Assembly: GCA_037783415.1 (NCBI GenBank)
Contig: JAZGTN010000063.1
Span: forward strand, 124,001-188,000
Source: Leptasterias polaris
Taxonomy: Eukaryota > Echinodermata > Asteroidea > Forcipulatida > Asteriidae
Direction of reading: 5' to 3'
DNA: 64,000 bases
The translations under genes and the position numbers were made by a program. The notes below the pieces were generated by a model. It was not told the DNA's origin and searched no databases. It was given only the letters and a program-made list of their open reading frames with translations. Positions 1 to 13,889 of this stretch are shown in pieces. How positions within the stretch are numbered: position 1 is the stretch's first letter; the number at the start of each line of letters is the position of its first letter.

Positions 1-1965
1 TTTTTGCTGTATCTCAACGAATATGAAAGCTATGATGTTCATACTTGGACATCGCATAGATCAAGACTGGGGCAACATTTGAAAAGTTAACGCCAAAATC
101 GTACGACCTTATCTTCCAGGTCGTTACCCTAGGTCGAAGTTCACCTTCGGTTTTTTTCCTTCAAAAAACAACTTTCGAGCTTATCTATGGAATAACTCAA
201 GATTGAGATTGAATTGAATGTTGAAACTCACCAGATAGTTGAACCTTAGTATCAAGACAACACATACTTAATTACGTCATGATGACGTCATCGGGCACTG
301 AATTACATTTAATCAAAGTTTAATATTTGTAAAAATCATAACTCAAAAACCATAATTCGGATTTTGACAATCTACACATCATCGGATAGGTTGTTAAATG
401 TTCTACAAATGCTTCAAAGAACAGATCATTTTTAGATTGACTTCCAGTTCCAATCGGAACATTAAGTGATTTTCCCACAATTTACCAAAATCTCAGAATT
501 CTATTCACCAGTTTCCCTGTGAATCTTATCAGCTGTTATCAGTTAAGTAATTGTTTTATAAACATTCTCCCTGGAACCAATTCCCCAAGGCCAGTGATCC
601 ATAACCCACAAGCCTACTTGCTGGTGTCAAATCACCGAAATGCTGAAGAGCAGAGAGAAAGTCCTATTGTTTCTTATTCAATTTCTCGAGATATATTTGG
701 TCGATTTTTATGATTCAAAGTTGCTTTAATGATAACATTTAACTCACTTTCCCAATACTTTACATTTTAAACAAGAAACTGTGAAATTTCGTCGATGGTT
801 CTGTCTGTAAACTCACAGGCAATGACACCCTAAACCACATGTTTGCACTTTTGATCAGATAAGAAAGATCTTGTTGAAAACTGCTCTTTCTCAAACCAGT
901 TGGTATGAACCCGAGTTTGTCATACATGTAGGCAAACTCAGATCTGCTTTTAATGTGTGATTCACGTATTGAGTTGAAATTTTCTTAATATCTTATCTTA
1001 TTAATTTCTGTAAAACTACTATTTCAGGATAATTTTTATATCAGGTTGTAGAATTAACCTTGCTCAAACTTTTGGACAGACATGACAACATTTTAACATT
1101 TACATCTGGTCCAAAAAGGACAACAAATGACGCACGATAGTATATTAATGTGCAAGCAGCCTTGCCCTGGCCACTCAAACTTTAAATTATGTTTCTCAAG
1201 CGTATTCTCTTATTTATTTGTTTATGTTTGAAAGTCTGTAACAAATAACACTTAAGAGACCGGCGGTTGCTTTATGCGGGATCATACTAAGGTCAAATAG
1301 GTCTTAATTTTTTGTCATGCGCGTGACCTCACATGACCTCTACTTCCGGTCGAAACCGGAATTGCCCAGTAACTTGAAAGTGGGAATTTTTTTTGAGTTG
1401 TTTTTAACTATGTTGTGATCTGGCAAGTGTCTGGTTTACGTCACATAATTCAAAAGCGCCCACTAGCGGCAGGCTGAAAACAGTTCAAAACACATAATTT
1501 AAAGCTCTTGGGCAATTCTAGTTTTTTGCAGATTTCTCAAAAAGTAAAAGTTGTACAAACTTGAAACTTAGCATACACTTGAACCTTAATATGAGGACGG
1601 CACGCGAAGAATTGCGTCATGATGACGTCATCAGGTATCGAATTACAAGGTTTTTAAAGGTGAAAAATTACCATTTGCTTGTTGCTGTATCTCACTGAAA
1701 ATAACAAAACACACAATTTAAAGCTCTTGGGCAATTCTAGATACTTTGTACAAAGTGTGAACCCATTTGACCTTTCCCTGTCAAAACCGGAAGTTGAAGT
1801 TTCATATGACAACCTTTATGCTATGATTTTGCACAGAGATCAACAAGAAGTACAAATAAATATTTTGCCTGTCAGCACAGCACAATTACAAAAAAAAACC
1901 TTCACACAATAATTTCCCTATTTTTATTTACGCAGTCACTTTATTTCGTTCGACCCGAACACCCC

Positions 1966-1994
1966 GAGTTTGTCCACAAACTCTAGATTTCTAG
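1966..1994 (+). repeat. Stem-loop plus CTAG, type 1
   Basis: GAGTTTG, loop TCCA, CAAACTC, a 7-nt spacer, then CTAG followed by T. Identical copies at 4248-4276, 6427-6455, 8720-8748, 10907-10935 and 12825-12853. A hairpin a few bases before a terminal CTRR followed by T is the known layout of Helitron 3' ends; assigning this repeat to Helitrons is an inference. Confidence 0.6.
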
Positions 1995-1996
1995 TT

Positions 1997-2085
1997 AGGT
2001 GTTCGGCGATCCGCCGAAAACCTATTGTTATTGTTAAGTTTTTTTTTTTTAGGTGTTCGGCGATCCGCCGAAAACCTATTGTTAA
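1997..2085 (+). repeat. Second hairpin module, two copies
   Basis: Two copies of AGGT plus GTTCGGCGATCCGCCGAA plus AACCTATTGTT, separated by poly-T, directly after the CTAG of unit 1. The palindrome GTTCGGCGATCCGCCGAA forms a strong stem. Poly-T and pyrimidine-rich DNA follow. Related sequences sit next to CTAG at 42.2 and 42.7 kb on the other strand. Confidence 0.8.
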
Positions 2086-2282
2086 GTTTTTTTTTTTTCT
2101 TCCTGTTCTTCTTTTCTTTGAACTTTCTCTACAAGATTTCTCAAAAAGTAAAAGGTGTACAAACTTGAAACTTAGCATACACTTGAACCTTAATATGAGG
2201 ACGGCACGCGAAGAATTGCGTCATGATGACGTCATCAGGTATCGAATTACAAGGTTTTTAAAGTTGAAAAGTGACCATTTGC

Positions 2283-4460
2283 TTTTTGCTGTATCTCAAC
2301 GAATAGGAAAGCTATGATGTTCATACTTGGGCATCGCATAGATCAAGACTGGGGCAACATTTGAAAAGTTAACGCCAAAATCGTACGACCTTATCTTCCA
2401 GGTCGTTACGTTAGGTCAAAGTTCACCTTCGGTTTTTTTCCTTCAAAAAACAACTTTCGAGCTTATCTATGGAATAACTCAAGATTGAGATTGAATTGAA
2501 TGTTGAAACTCACCAGATAGTTGAACCTTAGTATCAAGACAACACATACTTAATTACGTCATGATGACGTCATCGGGCACTGAATTACGTTTAATCAAAG
2601 TTTAATATTTGTAAAAATCATAACTCAAAAACCATAATTCGGATTTTGACAATCTACACATCATCGGATAGGTTGTTAAATGTTCTACAAATGCTTCAAA
2701 GAACAGATCATTTTTAGATTGACTTCCAGTTCCAATCGGGACATTAAGTGATTTTCCCACAATTTACCAAAATCTCAGAATTCTATTCACCAGTTTCACT
2801 GTGAATCTTATCAGCTGTTATCAGTTAAGTACTTGTTTTATAAACATTCTCCCTGGAACCAATTCCCCAAGGCCAGTGATCCATAACCCACAAGCCTACT
2901 TGCTGGTGTCAAATCACCGAAATGCTGAAGAGCAGAGAGAAAGTCCTATTGTTTCTTATTCAAATTCTCGAGATATATTTGGTCGATTTTTATGATTCAA
3001 AGTTGCTTTAATGATAACATTTAACTCACTTTCCCAATACTTTACATTTTAAACAAGAAACTGTAAAATTTCGTCGATGGTTCTGTCTGTAAACTCACAG
3101 GCAATGACACCCTAAACCACATGTTTGCACTTTTGATCAGATAAGAAAGATCTTGTTGAAAACTGCTCATTCCCAAACCAGTTGGTATGAACCCGAGTTT
3201 GTCGTACATGTAGGCAAACTCAGATCTGCTTTTAATGTGTGATTCACGTATTGAGTTGAAATTTTCTTAATATCTTATCTTATCCATTTCTTTAAAACTA
3301 CTATTTCAGGATAATTTTTATATCAGGTTGTAGAATTAACCTTGCTCAAACTTTTGGACAGACATGACAACATTTTGACATTTACATCTGGTCCAAAAAG
3401 GACAACAAATGACGCACGATAGTATATTAATGTGCAAGCAGCCTTGCCCTGGCCACTCAAACTTTAAATTATGTTTCTCAAGCGTATTCTCTTATTTATT
3501 TGTTTATGTTTGAAAGTCTGTAACAAATAACACTTAAGAGACCGGCGGTTGCTTTATGCGGGATCATACTAAGGTCAAATAGGTCTTAATTTTTTGTCAT
3601 GCGCGTGACCTCACATGACCTCTACTTCCGGTCGAAACCGGAAATGCCCAGTAACTTGAAAGTGGGAATTTGTTTTGAGTTGTTTTTAACTATGTTGTGA
3701 TCTGGCAAGTGTCTGGTTTACGTCACATAATTCAAAAGCGCCCTCTAGCGGCAGGCTGAAAACAGTTCAAAACACATAATTTAAAGCTCTTGGGCAATTC
3801 TAGTTTTTTGCAGATTTCTCAAAAAGTAAAAGTTGTACAAACTTGAAACTTAGCATACACTTGAACCTTAATATGAGGACGGCACGCGAAGAATTGCGTC
3901 ATTATGACGTCATCAGGTATCGAATTACAAGGTTTTTAAAGGTGAAAAATGACCATTTGCTTGTTGCTGTATCTCACTGAAAATAACAAAACACACAATT
4001 TAAAGCTCTTGGGCAATTCTAGATACTTTGTACAAAGTGTGACCCCATTTGACCTTTCCCTGTCAAAACCGGAAGTTGAAGTTTCATATGACAACCTTTA
4101 TGCTATGATTTTGCACAGAGATCAACAAGAAGTACACATAAATATTTTGCCTGTCAGCACAGCACAATTACAAAAAAAAACCTTCACACAATAATTTCCC
4201 TATTTTTATTTACGCAGTCACTTTATTTCGTTCGACCCGAACACCCTGAGTTTGTCCACAAACTCTAGATTTCTAGTTTCTTCCTGTTCTTTTCTTTGAA
4301 CTTTCTCTTGCAGATTTCTCAAAAAGTAAAAGTTGTACAAACTTGAAACTTAGCATACACTTGAACCTTAATATGAGGACGGCACGCGAAGAATTGCGTC
4401 ATGATGACGTCATCAGGTATCGAATTACAAGGTTTTTAAAGTTGAAAAGTGACCATTTGC
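2283..4460 (+). repeat. Array unit 2 (type B)
   Basis: Length 2178. TGACGTCA sites start at 2565, 3905 and 4405. Stem-loop plus CTAG at 4248-4276, followed by a short pyrimidine linker without the second hairpin module, which accounts for most of the length difference from unit 1. Confidence 0.9.
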
Positions 4461-6754
4461 TTTTTGCTGTATCTCAACGAATATGAAAGCTATGATGTTT
4501 ATACTTGGGCATCGCATAGATCAAGACTGGGGCAACATTTGAAAAGTTAACGCCAAAATCGTACGACCTTATCTTCCAGGTCGTTACCCTAGGTCGAAGT
4601 TCACCTTCGTTTTTTTTCCTTCAAAAAACAACTTTCGAGCTTATCTATGGAATAACTCAAGATTGAGATTGAATTGAATGTTGAAACTCACCAGATAGTT
4701 GAACCTTAGTATCAAGACAACACATACTTAATTACGTCATGATGACGTCATCGGGCACTGAATTACATTTAATCAAAGTTTAATATTTGTAAAAATCATA
4801 ACTCAAAAACCATAATTCGGATTTTGACAATCTACACATCATCGGATAGGTTGTTAAATGTTCTACAAATGCTTCAAAGAACAGATCATTTTTAGATTGA
4901 CTTCCAGTTCCAATCGGAACATTAAGTGATTTTCCCACAATTTACCAAAATCTCAGAATTCTATTCACCAGTTTCCCTGTGAATCTTATCAGCTGTTATC
5001 AGTTAAGTAATTGTTTTATAAACATTCTCCCTGGAACCAATTCCCCAAGGCCAGTGATCCATAACCCACAAGCCTACTTGCTGGTGTCAAATCACCGAAA
5101 TGCTGAAGAGCAGAGAGAAAGTCCTATTGTTTCTTATTCAATTTCTCGAGATATATTTGGTCGATTTTTATGATTCAAAGTTGCTTTAATGATAACATTT
5201 AACTCACTTTCCCAATACTTTACATTTTAAACAAGAAACTGTGAAATTTCGTCGATGGTTCTGTCTGTAAACTCACAGGCAATGACACCCTAAACCACAT
5301 GTTTGCACTTTTGATCAGATAAGAAAGATCTTGTTGAAAACTGCTCTTTCTCAAACCAGTTGGTATGAACCCGAGTTTGTCATACATGTAGGCAAACTCA
5401 GATCTGCTTTTAATGTGTGATTCACGTATTGAGTTGAAATTTTCTTAATATCTTATCTTATTAATTTCTGTAAAACTACTATTTCAGGATAATTTTTATA
5501 TCAGGTTGTAGAATTAACCTTGCTCAAACTTTTGGACAGACATGACAACATTTTAACATTTACATCTGGTCCAAAAAGGACAACAAATGACGCACGATAG
5601 TATATTAATGTGCAAGCAGCCTTGCCCTGGCCACTCAAACTTTAAATTATGTTTCTCAAGCGTATTCTCTTATTTATTTGTTTATGTTTGAAAGTCTGTA
5701 ACAAATAACACTTAAGAGACCGGCGGTTGCTTTATGCGGGATCATACTAAGGTCAAATAGGTCTTAATTTTTTGTCATGCGCGTGACCTCACATAACCTC
5801 TACTTCCGGTCGAAACCGGAATTGCCCAGTAACTTGAAAGTGGGAATTTTTTTTGAGTTGTTTTTAACTATGTTGTGATCTGGCAAGTGTCTGGTTTACG
5901 TCACATAATTCAAAAGCGCCCACTAGCGGCAGGCTGAAAACAGTTCAAAACACATAATTTAAAGCTCTTGGGCAATTCTAGTTTTTTGCAGATTTCTCAA
6001 AAAGTAAAAGTTGTACAAACTTGAAACTTAGCATACACTTGAACCTTAATATGAGGACGGCACGCGAAGAATTGCGTCATGATGACGTCATCAGGTATCG
6101 AATTACAAGGTTTTTAAAGGTGAAAAATTACCATTTGCTTGTTGCTGTATCTCACTGAAAATAACAAAACACACAATTTAAAGCTCTTGGGCAATTCTAG
6201 ATACTTTGTACAAAGTGTGACCCCATTTGACCTTTCCCTGTCAAAACCGGAAGTTGAAGTTTCATATGACAACCTTTATGCTATGATTTTGCACAGAGAT
6301 CAACAAGAAGTACAAATAAATATTTTGCCTGTCAGCACAGCAAAATTACAAAAAAAAACCTTCACACAATAATTTCCCTATTTTTTATTTACGCAGTCAC
6401 TTTATTTCGTTCGACCCGAACACCCTGAGTTTGTCCACAAACTCTAGATTTCTAGTTTTTTTTTTTTTAGGTGTTCGGCGATCCGCCGAAAACCTATTGT
6501 TATTGTTAAGTTTTTAGGTGTTCGGCGATCCGCCGAAAACCTATTGTTATTGTTAAGTTTTTTTTCTTTTCTTCCTGTTCTTCTTTTCTTTGAACTTTCT
6601 CTACAAGATTTCTCAAAAAGTAAAAGGTGTACAAACTTGAAACTTAGCATACACTTGAACCTTAATATGAGGACGGCACGCGAAGAATTGCGTCATGATG
6701 ACGTCATCAGGTATCGAATTACAAGGTTTTTAAAGTTGAAAAGTGACCATATGC
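4461..6754 (+). repeat. Array unit 3 (type A)
   Basis: Length 2294. TGACGTCA sites start at 4743, 6083 and 6699. Stem-loop plus CTAG at 6427-6455, then two second-hairpin modules at 6469-6555. Almost identical to unit 1, which supports duplication of a two-unit block. Confidence 0.9.
6469..6555 (+). repeat. Second hairpin module, two copies
   Basis: Same module as at 1997-2085, in two copies after the CTAG of unit 3 and a poly-T run. Absent after units 2, 4, 5 and 6, so it marks the dimer boundary. Confidence 0.8.
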
Positions 6755-8941
6755 TTTTTGCTGTATCTCAACGAATAGGAAAGCTATGATGTTCATACTT
6801 GGGCATCGCATAGATCAAGACTGGGGCAACATTTGAAAAGTTAACGCCAAAATCGTACGACCTTATCTTACAGGTCGTTACGTTAGGTCAAAGTTCACCT
6901 TCGGTTTTTTTCCTTCAAAAAACAACTTTCGAGCTTATCTATGGAATAACTCAAGATTGAGATTGAATTGAATGTTGAAACTCACCAGATAGTTGAACCT
7001 TAGTATCAAGACAACACATACTTAATTACGTCATGATGACGTCATCGGGCACTGAATTACGTTTAATCAAAGTTTAATATTTGTAAAAATCATAACTCAA
7101 AAACCATAATTCGGATTTTGACAATCTACACATCATCGGATAGGTTGTTAAATGTTCTACAAATGCTTCAAAGAACAGATCATTTTTAGATTGACTTCCA
7201 GTTCCAATCGGAACATTAAGTGATTTTCCCACAATTTACCAAAATCTCAGAATTCTATTCACCAGTTTCACTGTGAATCTTATCAGCTGTTATCAGTTAA
7301 GTACTTGTTTTATAAACATTCTCCCTGGAACCAATTCCCCAAGGCCAGTGATCCATAACCCACAAGCCTACTTGCTGGTGTCAAATCACCGAAATGCTGA
7401 AGAGCAGAGAGAAAGTCCTATTGTTTCTTATTCAATTTCTCGAGATATATTTGGTCGATTTTTATGATTCAAAGTTGCTTTAATGATAACATTTAACTCA
7501 CTTTCCCAATACTTTACATTTTAAACAAGAAACTGTAAAATTTCGTCGATGGTTCTGTCTGTAAACTCACAGGCAATGACACCCTAAACCACATGTTTGC
7601 ACTTTTGATCAGATAAGAAAGATCTTGTTGAAAACTGCTCATTCCCAAACCAGTTGGTATGAACCCGAGTTTGTCGTACATGTAGGCAAACTCAGATCTG
7701 CTTTTAATGTGTGATTCACGTATTGAGTTGAAATTTTCTTAATATCTTATCTTATCCATTTCTTTAAAACTACTATTTCAGGATAATTTTTATATCAGGT
7801 TGTAGAATTAACCTTGCTCAAACTTTTGGACAGACATGACAACATTTTGACATTTACATCTGGTCCAAAAAGGACAACAAATGACGCACGATAGTATATT
7901 AATGTGCAAGCAGCCTTGCCCTGGCCACTCAAACTTTAAATTATGTTTCTCAAGCGTATTCTCTTATTTATTTGTTTATGTTTGAAAGTCTGTAACAAAT
8001 AACACTTAAGAGACCGGCGGTTGCGTTATGCGGGATCATACTAAGGTCAAATAGGTCTTAATTTTTTGTCATGCGCGTGACCTCACATGACCTCTACTTC
8101 CGGTCGAAACCGGAAATGCCCAGTAACTTGAAAGTGGGAATTTGTTTTGAGTTGTTTTTAACTATGTTGTGATCTGGCAAGTGTCTGGTTTACGTCACAT
8201 AATTCAAAAGCGCCCTCTAGCGGCAGGCTGAAAACAGTTCAAAACACATAATTTAAAGCTCTTGGGCAATTCTAGTTTTTTGCAGATTTCTCAAAAAGTA
8301 AAAGTTGTACAAACTTGAAACTTAGCATACACTTGAACCTTAATATGAGGACGGCACGCGAAGAATTGCGTCATTATGACGTCATCAGGTATCGAATTAC
8401 AAGGTTTTTAAAGGTGAAAAATGACCATTTGCTTGTTGCTGTATCTCACTGAAAATAACAAAACACACAATTTAAAGCTCTTGGGCAATTCTAGATACTT
8501 TGTACAAAGTGTGACCCCATTTGACCTTTCCCTGTCAAAACCGGAAGTTGAAGTTTCATATGACAACCTTTATGCTATGATTTTGCACAGAGATCAACAA
8601 GAAGTACAAATAAATATTTTGCCTGTCAGCACAGCACAATTACAAAAAAAAACCTTCACACAATAATTTCCCTATTTTTATTTACGCAGTCACTTTATTT
8701 CGTTCGACCCGAACACCCTGAGTTTGTCCACAAACTCTAGATTTCTAGTTTTTTTTTCTTCCTGTTCTTCTTTTCTTTGAACTTTCTCTACAAGATTTCT
8801 CAAAAAGTAAAAGGTGTACAAACTTGAAACTTAGCATACACTTGAACCTTAATATGAGGACGGCACGCGAAGAATTGCGTCATGATGACGTCATCAGGTA
8901 TCGAATTACAAGGTTTTTAAAGTTGAAAAGTGACCATTTGC
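6755..8941 (+). repeat. Array unit 4 (type B)
   Basis: Length 2187. TGACGTCA sites start at 7037, 8377 and 8886. Stem-loop plus CTAG at 8720-8748. Shares the type-B variants of unit 2, including the TCATTATGACG change in the middle module. Confidence 0.9.
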
Positions 8942-11122
8942 TTTTTGCTGTATCTCAACGAATAGGAAAGCTATGATGTTCATACTTGGGCATCGCATAG
9001 ATCAAGACTGGGGCAACATTTGAAAAGTTAACGCCAAAATCGTACGACCTTATCTTCCAGGTCGTTACGTTAGGTCAAAGTTCACCTTCGGTTTTTTTCC
9101 TTCAAAAAACAACTTTCGAGCTTATCTATGGAATAACTCAAGATTGAGATTGAATTGAATGTTGAAACTCACCAGATAGTTGAACCTTAGTATCAAGACA
9201 ACACATACTTAATTACGTCATGATGACGTCATCGGGCACTGAATTACATTTAATCAAAGTTTAATATTTGTAAAAATCATAACTCAAAAACCATAATTCG
9301 GATTTTGACAATCTACACATCATCGGATAGGTTGTTAAATGTTCTACAAATGCTTCAAAGAACAGATCATTTTTAGATTGACTTCCAGTTCCAATCGGAA
9401 CATTAAGTGATTTTCCCACAATTTACCAAAATCTCAGAATTCTATTCACCAGTTTCACTGTGAATCTTATCAGCTGTTATCAGTTAAGTACTTGTTTTAT
9501 AAACATTCTCCCTGGAACCAATTCCCCAAGGCCAGTGATCCATAACCCACAAGGCTACTTGCTGGTGTCAAATCACCGAAATGCTGAAGAGCAGAGAGAA
9601 AGTCCTATTGTTTCTTATTCAATTTCTCGAGATATATTTGGTCGATTTTTATGATTCAAAGTTGCTTTAATGATAACATTTAACTCACTTTCCCAATACT
9701 TTACATTTTAAACAAGAAACTGTGAAATTTCGTCGATGGTTCTGTCTGTAAACTCACAGGCAATGACACCCTAAACCACATGTTTGCACTTTTGATCAGA
9801 TAAGAAAGATCTTGTTGAAAACTGCTCATTCATAAACCAGTTGGTATGAACCCGAGTTTGTCATACATGTAGGCAAACTCAGATCTGCTTTTAATGTGTG
9901 ATTCACGTATTGAGTTGAAATTTTCTTAATATCTTATCTTATTCATTTCTTTAAAACTACTATTTCAGGAAAATTTTTATATCAGGTTGTAGAATTAACC
10001 TTGCTCCAACTTTTGGACAGACATGACAACATTTTAACATTTACATCTGGTCCAAAAAGGACAACAAATGACGCACGATAGTACATTAATGTGCAAGCAG
10101 CCTTGCCCTGGCCACTCAAACTTTAAATTATGTTTCTCAAGCGTATTCTCTTATTTATTTGTTTATATTTGAAAGTCTGTAACAAATAACACTTAAGAGA
10201 CCGGCGGTTGTTTTATGCGGGATCATACTAAGGTCAAATAGGTCTTAATTTTTTGTCATGCGCGTGACCTCACATGAACTCTACTTCCGGTCGAAACCGG
10301 AAATGCCCAGTAACTTGAAAGTGGGAATTTTTTTTGAGTTGTTTTTAACTATGTTGTGATCTGGCAAGTGTCTGGTTTACGTCACATAATTCAAAAGCGC
10401 CCTCTAGCGGCAGGCTGAAAACAGTTCAAAACACATAATTTAAAGCTCTTGGGCAATTCTAGTTTTTTGCAGATTTCTCAAAAAGTAAAAGTTGTACAAA
10501 CTTGAAACTTAGCATACACTTGAACCTTAATATGAGGACGGCACGCGAAGAATTGCGTCATGATGACGTCATCAGGTATCGAATTACAAGGTTTTTAAAG
10601 GTGAAAAATGACCATTTGCTTGTTGCTGTATCTCACTGAAAATAACAAAACACACAATTTAAAGCTCTTGGGCAATTCTAGATACTTTGTACAAAGTGTG
10701 ACCCCATTTGACCTTTCCCTGTCAAAACCGGAAGTTGAAGTTTCATATGACAACCTCTATGCTATGATTTTGCACAGAGATCAACAAGAAGTACAAATAA
10801 ATATTTTGCCTGTCAGCACAGCACAATTACAAAAAAAAACCTTCACACAATAATTTCCCTATTTTTATTTACGCAGTCACTTTATTTCGTTCGACCCGAA
10901 CACCCTGAGTTTGTCCACAAACTCTAGATTTCTAGTTTCTTCCTCTTCTTCTTTTCCCTGAACTTTCTCTTGCAGATTTCTCAAAAAGTAAAAGTTGTAC
11001 AAACTTGAAACTTAGCATACACTTGAACCTTAATATGAGGACGGCACGCGAAGAATTGCGTCATGATGACGTCATCAGGTATCGAATTACAAGGTTTTTA
11101 AAGTTGAAAAGTGACCATTTGC
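8942..11122 (+). repeat. Array unit 5
   Basis: Length 2181. TGACGTCA sites start at 9224, 10564 and 11067. Stem-loop plus CTAG at 10907-10935. Mixed variants: CCCTCTAGCGG as in type B, but the middle module keeps GATGACGTCATC as in type A. Confidence 0.9.
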
Positions 11123-13043
11123 TTTTTGCTGTATCTCAACGAATATGAAATCTATGATGTTTATACTTGGGCATCGCATAGATCAAGACTGGGGCAACAT
11201 TTGAAAAGTTAACGCCAAAATCGTACGACCTTATCTTCCAGGTCGTTACCCTAGGTCGAAGTTCACCTTCGTTTTTTTCCTTCAAAAAACAACTTTCGAG
11301 CTTATCTATGGAATAACTCAAGATTGAGATTGAATTGAATGTTGAAACTCACCAGATAGTTGAACCTTAGTATCAAGACAACACATACTTAATTACGTCA
11401 TGATGACGTCATCGGGCACTGAATTACATTTAATGAAAGTTTAATATTTGTAAAAATCATAACTCAAAAACCATAATTCGGATTTTGACAATGTACACAT
11501 CATCGGATAGGTTGTTAAATGTTCTACAAATGCTTCAAAGAACAGATCATTTTGAGATTGTCTTCCAGTTCAAATCGGAACATTAAGTGATTTTCCCACA
11601 ATTTAGCAAAATCTCAGAATTCTACTTACCAGTTTCACTGTGAATCTTATCAGCTGTTATCAGTTAAGTAATTGTTTTATAAACATTCACCCTGGAACCA
11701 ATTCCCCAAGGCCAGTGATCCATAACCCACAAGCCTACTTGCTGGTGTCAAATCACCGAAATGCTGAAGAGCAGAGAGAAAGTTCTATTGTTTCTTATTC
11801 AATTTCTCGAGATATATTTGGTCGATTTTTATGATTCAAAGTTGCTTTAATGATAACATTTAACTCACTTTCCCAATACTTCACATTTTAAACAAGAAAC
11901 TGTGAAATTTCGTCGATGGTTCTGTCTGTAAACTCACAGGCAATGACACCCTAAACCACATGTTTGCACTTTTGATCAGATAAGAAAGATCTTGTTGAAA
12001 ACTGCTCATTCCCAAACCAGTTGGTATGAACCCGAGTTTGTCATACATGTAGGCAAACTCAGATCTGCTTTTAATGTGTGATTCACGTATCGAGTTGAAA
12101 TTTTCTTAATATCTTATCTGATTCATTTCTTTAAAACTACTATTTCAGGATAATTTTTATATCAGGTTGTAGAATTAACCTTGCTCAAACTTTTGGACAG
12201 ACATGACAACATTTTGACATTTACATCTGGTCCAAAAAGGACAACAAATGACGCACGATAGTATATTAATGTGCAAGCAGCCTTGCCCTGGCCACTCAAA
12301 CTTTAAATTATGTTTCTCAAGCATATTTTCTTAGAAGTCACTTTGCAAGTGTATTTCAATTTACACATGTATGTACTTGTACTGTATAGGTACATGTAGG
12401 AAGACATTTCGCATCAATCTGTGTTACAACTTATAGTGCACCCTAGAGGATAATCGAAGTGGGAATTTTTGTTGAGTTGTTTTTAACTATGTTGTGATCT
12501 GGCAAGTGTCTGGTTTACGTCACATATTTCAAAAACGCCCTCTAGCGGCAGGCTGAAAACAGTTAAAAACACACAATTTAAAGCTCTTGGGCAATTCTAG
12601 ATACTTTGTACAAAGTGTGACCCCATTTGACCTTTCCCTGTCAAAACCGGAAGTTGAAGTTTCATATGACAACCTTTATGCTATGATTTTGCACAGAGAT
12701 CAACAAGAGGTACAAATAAATATTTTGCCCGTCAGCACAGCACAATTAGACAAAAAACCTTCACACAATAATTTTCCTATTTTTATTTACGCAGTCACTT
12801 TATTTCGTTCGAGCCGAACACCCTGAGTTTGTCCACAAACTCTAGATTTCTAGTTTCTTCTCCATCTTCTTCTTCCCTAGAACTCTTCTCTACAGCATAA
12901 CTCAAGATTGAAACTGAATTGAACCTTGAAACTCATCAGATAATTGAACCTCAATATGAAGACGGCACAGTTGTCAGTACGTCATGATGACGTCATCAGG
13001 TGTCGAATTACAAGGTTTTTAAAGTTGAAAAATGACCATTTGC
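11123..13043 (+). repeat. Array unit 6 (hybrid, shortened)
   Basis: Length 1921. TGACGTCA sites start at 11404 and 12988; the middle module is missing. From about 12,330 to 12,455 the expected sequence is replaced by a different segment containing CATTTCGCATCAATC, which resembles 17,905-17,950 in unit 9. Stem-loop plus CTAG at 12825-12853. The right end switches to the diverged unit type, which suggests recombination between types. Confidence 0.85.
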
Positions 13044-13848
13044 TTTTTGCTGTATCTCAACGAATATGAAAGCTATGATGTTCAAAGTTTTGGCATCTGA
13101 TAGACCAAGACTGGGGCAACATTTGAAAAGTTAACGCCAAAATTGTACGACCTTAACTTCCGGGTCGTTACCCTGGGTCAAAGTTCACCTTCGTTTTTTT
13201 CCTTCAAAAAACAACTTTCGAGCTTATCTACGGAATAACTCAAGATTGAGATTGAATTGAATGTTGAAACTCACCAGATAGTTGAACCTTAGTATCAAGA
13301 CAATACATACCTAATTATGTCATGATGACGTCATCGGGCACTGAATTACATTACATGTAAATCAAAGTTTAATATTTGTAAAAATCGTAACTCAAAAACC
13401 ATAATTCGGATTTTGACAATCTACACATCATCGGATAGATCGTTAAGAGTTTGACAAACGCTTCACAGAACACGTACAATATTTTAACTTACTTTTGAAA
13501 GTTACGGTTCATAACGGAAGTTGAAAATTTCATAATATCTTATCTTATTCACATCTTTAAAACTCTTGATCACTTCAGCATAATTTTTGTATCAGATTGT
13601 AGAACAGCAATCCCTCTTAAACTTTTGCACAGAGATAACAACATTATAATCCTATGCATCTGGTTAAAACTGGGAAATGAAGCGCACCGTCCTACTCGTA
13701 CCCCCCCCCCACTTTCATTGACAACGCATTGTACACATAACGTGTAAGGGCTAACGACTGACAACAACGCACACTATGTACGCTACATGCATTGCCAGCG
13801 CTGACTGTGCGTGTGTGATAAGGCGCGAATTTGTTTGGGGGGAATCCC

Positions 13849-13889
13849 CAACAGCGCTCTTTTTCGTCCAACGAAAGGGGGCGCTGTTG
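13849..13889 (+). repeat. 19-bp hairpin with 3-nt loop
   Basis: Arms 13849-13867 and 13871-13889 around the loop CCA pair along all 19 positions, including G-T pairs in DNA terms. The outer stem reads CAACAGCGC. A second copy is at 15972-16012. Confidence 0.75.

Larger units (their letters stand above)
1..2282 (+). repeat. Array unit 1 (type A)
   Basis: Length 2282. TGACGTCA sites start at 283, 1623 and 2227. A stem-loop plus CTAG lies at 1966-1994, and two copies of a second hairpin module follow directly at 1997-2085. It pairs with unit 3 in sequence variants. Confidence 0.9.

Noticed and set aside
519..713. A 64-codon frame repeated in six array units (also at 2801, 4979, 7273, 9460, 11640)
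   Set aside because: It starts with GTG. The five differences I can see among copies all change the amino acid (N/T, I/N, A/G, L/H, P/S), with no silent changes, so there is no sign of protein selection; the frame is kept because the copies are recent.
1679..1912. A 77-81-codon frame repeated in the array
   Set aside because: Start shifts between copies, differences are mostly replacements, and it is lost in diverged units; treated as non-coding.
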